A stretch of 64,000 nt of DNA from Sabethes cyaneus (taxonomy: Eukaryota; Arthropoda; Insecta; Diptera; Culicidae): assembly GCF_943734655.1 (NCBI RefSeq), contig NC_071354.1:42943744-43007743 (forward strand), in the 5' to 3' direction. The position numbers and the translations under genes are program-made. The notes below the pieces were generated by a model. That model did no database searches and was not told the origin of the DNA. It was given only the letters and a program-made list of their open reading frames with translations. Positions 55,620 through 64,000 of the stretch are shown here, one piece after another (the first letter of the stretch is position 1; each line of letters opens with the position of its first letter).

Positions 55620-56743
55620 TATCGCTATGCTTGCTATGTGTATAATTTTCCGATTTTAATTCTTGCATTTCCCCTGCGTCATAGGTTTGAGCGATCAAAC
55701 TAAAAATAGGGTGCGAAGTTAGCTGCTCATGCGCTGCAATTCTTTCATTTCTTGCCTTCTATTTTCGAAGTTAGCTTGCAGCTCTAAAGATCATGATGGT
55801 TTTCGATATTAGAGAAAATAAATATGTAAGGAAGGGTCCGCGAGAGCTAAATAACTGTACCTGGTGCAAACTGTCTACATAAACGAATGTTATAATAGAA
55901 ATCACATAATTGCTATATCTATTATGAGTATATCGGTATCTAAACCATGAATTGGCAGAGCTAATAACATTCAAAATCTTTCATATTTTTGTGACGGTAA
56001 CTAAAATATAAATTATGGAATGACACCCTACAGTAAGACGTAGTCCTACGTCAACAAATAGCCAAATTTAAGTTATTTTAGTCAACTTTATCTCATTTGA
56101 TTAGTAATACATCGCACTCCCGAAAAGTTTAACCTACATAAAAGTTAACTGTTTGGACAAGTTATACGAGTATTAGCTCTTACCCAATGCTTTAAGTAAT
56201 TTTTTTCCTTAATGGCTATTGTCTGTGGGCTCTACAGCCTGAAAAACTCGAAAAATGAGTGTACGAGTTGAGTTAACACTTCTAGCACGAAATAAAAATG
56301 GAAATTCGAACAATTTCAAACAAACACTTCGAACAATGGAATTTCCGACAATCGTCCAAAAAAATTTTCTTTCGTTTTTGTCTTTTTTTCGTAGATTTTT
56401 GCATGGAAAATGATAACGTCTATATTAAAAGCAAGAATAGATTTGGTTTTCACGTTTAAACTTAAACAAAAATGCTTAAAACCCATATATTTTTTTGCTC
56501 GATTAAAAAATTCACTTTAAGTAATTCTCGCTGAAACGGGACCACTGCTGACTCGAGGTCTTCAAATATTGGAACTTTTGCGCTTAATTGGTTGAAAATG
56601 GTTTAAAAATAAGAATTACAGTTTTGGTATCTCGAAATAGTGGATCCCTCGTTCGGCAAGGGGCCTAACAGTTTCAAAAAAAGTTGAAGTTTTAGCAAAT
56701 CTTGAGATCTGTATCATGTGATAAATTTCATAAATTTCATAAA
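55620..56743. other. unassigned AT-rich DNA
   Basis: A motif, CAGTAAGACGTAGTCCTACG, near 56032 echoes GGTAAGACGTAGTACTACGG near 44992, probably parts of one repeat family. No gene is seen. Confidence 0.4.
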
Positions 56744-57135
56744 TTTGCTATGAAACAGCTAATAAATGGCCCGGTTCTGTAAAGAAGAAGAACAGGGCTT
56801 TCAAATGGAGTAAAAAAATTTTTGGCGGCCATCTTGGATTTGGTCGCTATATTGGATTTTATCAAAAAATGGCCGTTTTCATCATGAACCCACGACCTAT
56901 TTTCATTTGAAGACCACCATTGGGAAGCTGAGAAAAAATGCTATGAGAAACATTCATAAAATTAGGTGTGCAATGGCATTAAATGAATAAAACAATCAGT
57001 TATTTGTAGCAAGGTTCACAATTTTCATATAATTATTGTGATATTTTCAAATTTTGCTATGAAACAAACTACAAATGACACGGTTTTGTAAAGAGAAGAA
57101 ATAAGACTTATAAACGAAGTGAAAAAATATTGGTC
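56744..57135 (+). repeat. 309-bp spaced duplicate segment
   Basis: TTTGCTATGAAACAGCTAAT with GGTTCTGTAAAGA (56744) and TTTGCTATGAAACAAACTAC with GGTTTTGTAAAGA (57053) start two similar segments of about 82 bp, 309 bp apart, each followed by a GTAAAAAA/GTGAAAAA run. It may be a degraded tandem repeat of about 309 bp with fewer than two full units left. Confidence 0.6.
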
Positions 57136-58210
57136 AGTTATAAAAAAGGACCGAAAAGCAACCCATCAGCTGGGATTAATCGCCCAATTTGGAAGTGATT
57201 TCAATGATCCGCATTGCTTTAAAGCACTCTAAAGTGCGTTAGTCCGTCTGATTCTCGAAAACGCATAAGATACACCGGGGCAAGCTGAAATGCGGGGTAA
57301 GTTAAAACGGAAGCAACAATCTTCACGGGAAATGATGAATTGCTGCCAAATTTTATTTTCACTGAACAGGTTCCCTAAATGCACCGTCTGACCGTAATAA
57401 CTGGAAGATCGAAGTGACTGATTGTACGCCGTCCTCTCCTTTATTTTTTGCCATTCGGAAATTTCAAACAAACATTTTTTCGGGTTGTCTAAATCTGCTC
57501 ATTAGTAGTGTGTTTGGTAAGTTTTATCTCATAATTGCACGTCATGTACAGTAATACCTCGATATTAAGCAAACTCGATTTAAGGACAAGGTCGTCAGAG
57601 TCCATTTATGGCAGTCAGTATGGCACCGAATATCACCCTTCCCTTCCCTTCTTCAGTGTATCAACATGCTCCTATAGACTCGGGAAACCATCACAAAAAA
57701 ATAATATTTGTTTAACTAACCTACTAGCCGTAATCAGATATTGCAACTCGAAGCACTAAACATTGCATTCTATAGGTTCTATTACTTTTTGGAGCATAAC
57801 TTAAACTAAATACTGAGATTTCTGCCCAATTAAAATTCATCACTATATTTTCACTTTTTCACCGTCGATTTTTCTTTAACATTTTTCGGCCGTTCCATTC
57901 ATCACATCATTTGCGAAACTTAACTTAACACAGAAAACTTGAATTTACCACCCGAACAGTTATCTGGTAAGATATTATAATGATTTTGCCCAAACTGTTC
58001 AATTGAATTGATATGAAAAACTTTACTTCGTTTCGATTGCAATTTCGAATCCGCAACCGTCGTTGTTGATACGTTACCAAGGAAACGGGAGTGGTGCTAT
58101 ATTTACATTGAGCGTGAAATTGGTCAATAATTTTCACTATTAAATTAACGGCTGTAAAGTGTCGAATATATATTTAGAAAATTCTCTGATAATAAAATTC
58201 CCCGTAAACA
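57136..58210. other. unassigned DNA
   Basis: Near 57551, CAGTAATACCTCGATATTAA resembles the terminus of some mosquito mariner-type MITEs, but no partner end was found. Short frames show no domain. Confidence 0.35.
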
Positions 58211-58379
58211 ACATTTTATGTGATAGAGTTACTGTCGAATCTAGTTCTACAGCAAAAATAGATACGCGATTCTACGTTTCAAAATTGTTCATAACAGATT
58301 ATTACCTACTACTAGCACCTTAGCAAAAAATTAGCATAAACAAAACGATAGTGGATACAAGTACTGAATTCAGTAAAAA
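58211..58379 (+). repeat. dispersed repeat, copy B
   Basis: Matches 17980-18135 in the same orientation, including AGATACGCGATTCTACG and ACAAAACGATAGTGG, with a small extra segment near 58322. Confidence 0.75.
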
Positions 58380-58639
58380 AGATTTTGAAGATTTGTAGGC
58401 TTGACGCAATATGACGCAAATATAGAAGCAAAATTTAAATATTTAACGCATGCCAGTTCAGAAACACCGCACATAAGCATCTAAACTTTTAATAATTCGG
58501 TTATTTAAAACAACTTTTTTTAGTTGTTATTTTTTATCGATAGTCTTTGGACTAAGTTAGTAAATGGCATCAGCAGATTTGAAAATAATTATTTTACAGT
58601 TTTATTAGAGAACTTTGAAAACGAACTTTGGAAAAATCG

Positions 58640-59210
58640 TTTCAAATAGCCCAGGTGTACGTTATATAAATAGAACGGCACCAGCCCTATTGGATCGTTC
58701 GAATTGAACGAGTCCAGAGAAGGTATATACGATTAGCACTATTTACGTAACCTGCCTGGACGTGATCCAGATAACTGATGTCCATATCCTGAGCGCTGCC
58801 GTTTGCTCGATACCCTTGAATGTGGGCGTAAGGTGCAACAGGCATTGTTTTGCGGCAAGACTGCTAAATGGTGAGATTGACTGTCCAAAATTACTGTCGC
58901 TTTTAAATTTTCGCGCATCCCAAAGGACTCTGAGACCAACGTCGCTGCTGACTAGCCGGTTTCTTCGCACAGAATTTAGCCGCAATGAAGCCCAACCAAC
59001 CTTTAACCAAGTTGAGCATTATTTTGAATTCGGCAAACCGTTGAATAAGTTCAAGCGTTTGGTGACAATAAGATTATCGTAGATGATTAGCATTAGTTCA
59101 TTTAGACTTTAATAATAATAATTTTCTTTATTACCAAGAGTTTCAGCTTTTAGACTTTAAGTCAGATAAATTGTAAAACAATAAAACACAATGAAAAAAA
59201 AATAATATAA
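58640..59210 (+). pseudogene. Jockey/CR1-type LINE ORF2 C-terminus and 3' tail
   Basis: Three phases join into one protein tail. WIVRIERVQRRYIRLAL (58690-58740) is followed by LPGRDPDN and CPYPERCRLLDTLECGRK (about 58750-58830), and then ARLLNGEIDCPKLLSLLNF (58857 on) to a stop at 59080-59082. The RIERVQRRFIRLALR...LNxxIDCPxLLxxINF pattern is the end of ORF2 in jockey-like LINEs. The region after the stop is AT-rich and reaches an A-rich end near 59205, consistent with a 3' UTR and tail. Two frameshifts and one stop make it inactive. It is strongly 5'-truncated. Confidence 0.75.
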
Positions 59211-59214
59211 AAAT

Positions 59215-59334
59215 ATTGGACTTCAGAGCAGAAATTTCAATCAAAATTGAATTTAAATTTGCAATTAAATTAGAGACTTCAACACGAAATTAGATACGAA
59301 GACTTACTTAAAATTAGGATTAGAATTTTTCGTC
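59215..59334 (+). repeat. degenerate AAATTGAATTTAAATTTG repeat
   Basis: This short block of the GGACTTGAAATT-type repeat (GGACTTCAGAGCAGAAATTTC, GAGACTTCAACACGAAATTAG split by indels) is placed immediately before the long polypyrimidine tract. Confidence 0.45.
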
Positions 59335-60180
59335 TTTTCTCTCACGTTTTACCTCTTTTTTGTCCATATTTTCCACTATTTATTTCGTTTTTTCTAGTTT
59401 TTTTACCGATTTCTTTTGGTTTTTATTCTCACTCTTCCTCCTATTTCTACCATTTTTCTAGTTTTTCTATAGTTTATACTTTCGATGTCCCGTATTTCCT
59501 GTTTCATTGTTTTGGTGTTTTCTTGTCGCATTTTTTTCTTAATCAATCTTGGTTTGGACTTGTTTTTCACTCGTTGTTTAGTTTTCATTGTTACTTAATT
59601 TCCCGTTTTCCGTCTTTTCACTTCCCTTTGATCATTTACAGTTTTCGTCTTTTTCTAACATCTTTTATCTTCTTTCTTTTTGGTTTTTCGTCTTCGGCTG
59701 TTCAGTTTTTCCACTCTCGTTTTCTTTGATTCTTTGAAAAATTACTGATTTTTCTTCTTTTTCTGTCTCATTTTCCTGTTTTTTGTCCCATCTTTCTTTT
59801 TTCATATTTTATTTGACTTTTTTTCCCGTTTCCTTCATCGGGCTTCTTTTTTCTATGTCACTATACGTTTCTCTTTTGGTTTAACTTGTGTTCTGTCCCT
59901 TCTCCTTTTCTTTTCTACTCGGGTTTCCCACCTTTTTTTGTATTTTTGTCTTTTTCCTCCGTCTTCCCTCTAGTTGTCTCGATTTTCCTTATTTTTAATG
60001 TGCGCTGTTTCCTGTTTATCTCTTTCTCTTCTTTTTTTATGCCAATTTTACCCTTTTTCCCTTTATTTTTCTCGTTCTGTCATTTTCTGTCTTGTTTCGT
60101 CTTTTACCTTTTAACAGCTTTTCTATTTTTGCTTTTTCGTCTGTTTCGTTTTTTCACGTATTATGTCCTTCTTATCTGTT
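59335..60180 (+). repeat. polypyrimidine tract, 0.85 kb
   Basis: This is the longest of four such tracts. It has continuous TTTTTC, CGTTTTTC, TTTTCTTT words with few purines. The frames 59523-59729 and 59886-60254 (+) are Phe/Ser-rich artefacts. Confidence 0.85.
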
Positions 60181-62785
60181 ACAGTCGTTCCACAATTATA
60201 AGTCACACACAATTATTAGTCACTTTTGACTTTGACTGCTTATTTGCGTTTTAAAACTCTTCATTGTTAGAAAAAATGATTTTTCAATAGTAGACAAATT
60301 TAGCTTGTACTACTAAACAAGTCTTTCATACATCTGAATATCGAAAATAATATGTTTTGATTTTTATCGTTTTGCTGCATAATCCAGCTGACAAACTATC
60401 AGCTGATCAGATTGTAAACATCGTAGGGTGCGGCTAGTGAATTCGTAAGCATCGTATGTGCAAATTAAAAAGAATTACCTTTGAAAAATGATATTCGTAT
60501 TAAAACAAAGGCAGAATTTGTATTCTTCATGAGAAAAATCCATGTTTTATATAAGTTTTATGAAAATTGGAAAGAAATTATGGGTCACTCTTGCTACAGA
60601 TTGCCAAATAAATTGCAGTCGAAAATTTTAATTATTTTAATGCTAGCTAGTGGAAATGATTTCTTAGCAAACAATGAGTTCAACACGAGTTCAACACGAG
60701 TCCGTAACATGGAAGTGCTACGCAAAAACCGGCAAAATTCGTAAAACAATAGAAAAATATAGTAGAGATACCATTTTCAACGGTTCAGTGATACAGCAAA
60801 CACAAAAAAGTCTGGTCGTAGCCCAAGTTTAACAGCAGGAGATGGATCTTCTAAAATGTACTTACTTGAGATTTGAAAAACAAAATCTTAAGTATTTGTG
60901 TTTTTCGATAAAATAAAGCGACAAAACCTGATTTTCCTTTATTTTGTTTGGACTTCAGGAAGTAATGCACTACAAAACTTGGTGATATTGACAAAAACAG
61001 GGCCATCACTACTTTTTAGAAGTAAGGCTTATACAAATTTGAAAAAAAGTTTATGTCCTGGTCTCAAAATTTTGTTGAAGGGGGGGGGCAAGAAAAAAAT
61101 AATAACATTAAACCTCCAATAACCAAACAAAAGAAAAGAAACCAGCGTTTATTTTTCCATATTATTAAAATTTTAATACAAATATTTTGTACAGTACTTA
61201 ATTTTAGTTCAACCCTTTCAAACTTCAAAATTTTTCGACCCAAGCACATAAAGTTAGCATCCTGGTAGAGATGAAGCAGTTTGATAATAGTGGAGTGTCA
61301 CAGGATCACCTTTGAGAGCCACAAACGTTTAACTTGACCTTCATTTTGTTTTGAGCCTCTTTAGTTACCTTGCTTTTTTAATAATCGAAATCCGTGTCAC
61401 TTACTAGTTCAGAACTCGGAAACCACGACATAGTATCCATAATATCTAACCTAATCTAACCATAATCTAACCATAGTGTGAAAATGGCAGTTTAGGTCAC
61501 TGCCACTTTATTACTTGGAACACTTATGCTGTGCTATCGACATGTTTTAAGAAAACAAATCTCTGAAGCTATTCACGTTTCTTGGTCAACCTTTTAGTCA
61601 TGAATATCAGGCCTCTCCTTTGTATATTAAGGATGCACACCGTTTCGAAAATTTCAAGTTTCGAACAGTTCAGTGACATCCTGCATGCTGCATGCATCCA
61701 ATGAATGGTAAAAACTGTATCGTTGAGTTTTACGTCCCCTACCTTCAAAATTAGGGTAGTTACTTGGACATTACGGAGTAAAACGACCAATTTTGAGCCC
61801 CGAAAACCCGAAAAATTGTGTTTCTATTTTTGTCTTATCTAGTACCTTCGAGGGAAAAAAAATAATCCCACTGCAATTCAAAAATCGGAATATCTCCGTC
61901 AAAAGCGGTACCAAATTTCACTAATATATTGTTTAATTGATTATTGCCTCCATCTAATTCTTTTAAAACAAGGTAAATTAAAATGGAATCAAACCGAAAG
62001 TCTGATTGCAAGCACCACAATTTTCGACGTCGGGAACTTAAAGATTAAGCACAATAGTTGCCTGTGACTTGCAGCAGAATCTGAAAGCTTAGTTGGTGAA
62101 AGAAAGTTGATCGAGACTAACGAGATAACATATTGGATAATTTAGAGATGTAAACTCATTGAACTGTGAAAAAGTCCGCTTGTCACTAAAAAATGCAACA
62201 GGCTAATATGACACTTTATTTTTTTGCCCCTTCACATTTCGAAAATTTCCAAAGAGGGGGGTGACATAAACTTTTTTTCAAATTTGTATAAGCCTAATTT
62301 AGTCCAATTTTTTCATCCATGAAGCGAATGTAAAATAAAGAAAATAATGGCGTTCAGATTGTAACAGAGATTTTGAAACAAGCTAAGTTTTGCAACAAAA
62401 GTTATGAGCGAATCTAGACCATAATCCCCCGAAATCAAGTTAGGAATGGCAATTGTAAAGAAAAAATCAAAATAATCCCAAACCGTTTGTTTTTTCATCA
62501 TTTTGAGCGTATTATTCTTGAGTGACTAAAAATATGTACCAAATTGACCCATAATTGTTACAGTGCGAATTTTGACCCATAATTGTGGCTTTAGTTAGAC
62601 CCGCACTTTTTTCTTAATTTATGCAATTTAACGATAGAATACTAGCTAAAGTATGTTTGAAATAATAAATCAAATATATGATAATCAGAAAATATGATTG
62701 CTGTAGTAAACGGTTTGCTTTAAACTGGATAATAATTAATTTTGTAGTGCGACAATTCGTTACGTGACCCATAAACGTGGAACGA
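60181..62785. other. intergenic DNA, no gene seen
   Basis: AT-rich. A short ATCTAACC run lies near 61445-61475 and a G8 run at 61081. No domain, RNA or terminal repeats are recognised. Confidence 0.5.
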
Positions 62786-63062
62786 CTGTACGTTCTTTTT
62801 TCTTTACCGTTCCCTTGTGGCTTCCGTTTTAAGTTTTTTCTCAATTTTCATATTTTTCTCTCCTCTTTCTCCTGCTCACGTAAAATCTCTTTTTTTTCTA
62901 TCTTTTCTTTTCTATCCCGTTTTCCTGTTTTTCTGTCCATATTATTTCTCGTTTTCCTCGTTTCTTCTCTCATTTTGCTCATTTTCTTATGTCCCTTTCA
63001 TCTGTTACCCTTCTCTTTTTTGCCTTTTTTCCTTCTATTTACTTTTAACGACTTCTCAATTT
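62786..63062 (+). repeat. polypyrimidine tract
   Basis: Same style as 59335-60180 (TTTTTTCTC, CGTTTTCCTG), producing the overlapping Phe/Leu-rich frames 62777-63103 and 62817-63125 (+). Confidence 0.85.
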
Positions 63063-64000
63063 ATATGGTTGTATGGAAAACTGGACAATTTTTTTTTAGA
63101 TAAGGTGCATCTGACGCAGTATTAATAAATAGATACCGGAATACCTGTTACTTAGGTGCATTAAATAGCTGTTCTTACTTAGATGCATTAAATTACATAT
63201 TTTATACCAATATCAAAACATATGTATTTCTGTTAAATTCAACCAATTGTTACTTCCTAATAAACAATAACACTTACTCAAAATTCACTATCTACTTCTA
63301 TCTATCACTATGTTGCCAGTTGCTATATTAAGAGCTATTATCACTTAACGTGATTTGACCTATTTTATGCTCCATTTAAAGCGGAAATAAATCATTTAAC
63401 CTTTTAAAATTTTTGTAGTTGCTCTCTATAAAACGTGCATTAATAAAGATTTATTGTTTTCTTGTTTTCATCGGGGAATAACTCTTTACTCTTAAAAGTT
63501 ATTTCAAATCAACTTGTTGAAAGCTACTTTAAGCGGAGTTTTTTTTTCTCTCTCTCAACCGCAACCCCCGTAGTGCCAATTTAGTTGTTAACGATATTAC
63601 CGCAACCTTAAGTACCAATCTGTGAATTTATAGACTTAACTCTTCACCACCAACGCAAAAACATCTTTGACACGAGCCGAGTGGCACCAACCGGCACTCG
63701 CGCACATCGGCACAGGGCTTCTGGAGTGGCCGTACCGAGTGACGAAGTGTTTCACTATACGTAGCATTTATATTATTTTTATTGCTAAAAGCAATTTGCC
63801 GCTCTGATCACCGGTCCGCTGACGAGCCGTCCGTTCATCGGTCCGTCCATCCGTGTGGCAATGGTAGCGAAAATTAATCGCTGATGGACCAGTGCCGCTG
63901 GCAATAATAACACAGCATCAAACAGCAGACGGCGGATATTATGCTTACATTCGTCCGACGTCGTTCATCGTTGTTCCCCTTCTGCGCCGTATCCTGTGCG
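63063..64000. other. unassigned DNA to the window end
   Basis: At 63147-63195 a 27-bp unit ending TTACTTAGRTGCATTAAAT is duplicated. From about 63640 the sequence becomes GC-balanced (CCGGTCCGCTGACGAGCC and the like), which could be the approach to a transcription unit beyond the window. No exon can be called. Confidence 0.4.

Noticed and set aside
59886..60254. 122-codon hydrophobic frame
   Set aside because: Composition artefact of the polypyrimidine tract; not a membrane protein.
61440..61480. Telomere-like CTAACCTAATCTAACC run
   Set aside because: Only a few imperfect 8-9-bp units, with no true TTAGG array.
1..64000. CRISPR arrays, bacterial operons or integrated prophage
   Set aside because: No regularly spaced repeat-spacer pattern and no prokaryotic gene density. 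The repeats found are MITEs, satellites and low-complexity tracts.

Overview
The window is animal (arthropod) nuclear DNA that carries no convincing protein-coding host gene. Gene density, splice-free junk frames, AT-rich low-complexity DNA and a dense, nested population of transposon remains rule out a bacterial or viral origin. The mix of decayed RTE-type LINEs with a GHVARMP-like tail, a CR1/L2-group LINE, a tRNA-headed SINE with a GCTTTGCTTT-type tail, mariner/Tc1 relics and many MITEs most resembles a culicine mosquito such as Aedes. That placement is inference, made without a database search. The one clean host gene is a tRNA-Arg (anticodon ACG) at 55536-55608 on the minus strand, with its Pol III T-run.

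Layout. 1-3178: nothing recognisable. 3179-6665: left TIR of a Tc1-like element, a 2-kb MITE holding two further elements (each with a perfect 8-bp target duplication), half of a mariner transposase, and an RTE fragment. 6.7-14.6 kb: intergenic DNA with a truncated MITE copy. 15-19 kb: a decayed RTE reverse transcriptase, a SINE, a foldback minisatellite and an hAT-type MITE. 19-23 kb: mostly featureless. 23-28.3 kb: a perfect hairpin, an endonuclease fragment of a LINE, a 152-bp tandem repeat, a SINE with 13-bp target duplication that was itself invaded, a TA-flanked foldback MITE and a TIR-within-TIR element. 28.7-30.3 kb: a polypyrimidine tract, a MITE copy and a degenerate repeat. 33.3-35.75 kb: right TIR and transposase piece of the Tc1-like element, the intact-length MITE copy and the other half of the mariner. 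37-44.4 kb: a polypurine tract, RTE tail and LINE pieces. 46.4-51.3 kb: two opposed RTE relics, one split by a nearly complete CR1/L2-group LINE. 51.3-64 kb: largely unannotated DNA, the tRNA gene, a LINE C-terminus and long polypyrimidine tracts.

Main result. Two inverted copies of one MITE (3593-5578 and 34137-35273) bound a 28.6-kb segment whose orientation appears reversed. If the segment is turned back in thought, three things become consistent at once: the two halves of the mariner transposase meet at the same codon on either side of a MITE; the two ~235-bp repeats at 3179 and 33351 become inverted terminal repeats around a Tc1-like transposase piece; and each MITE gains a matching 2-bp target duplication (CT/CT and TC/TC) that neither has now. 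This is best explained by ectopic recombination between the MITE copies, in the genome or as an assembly error.
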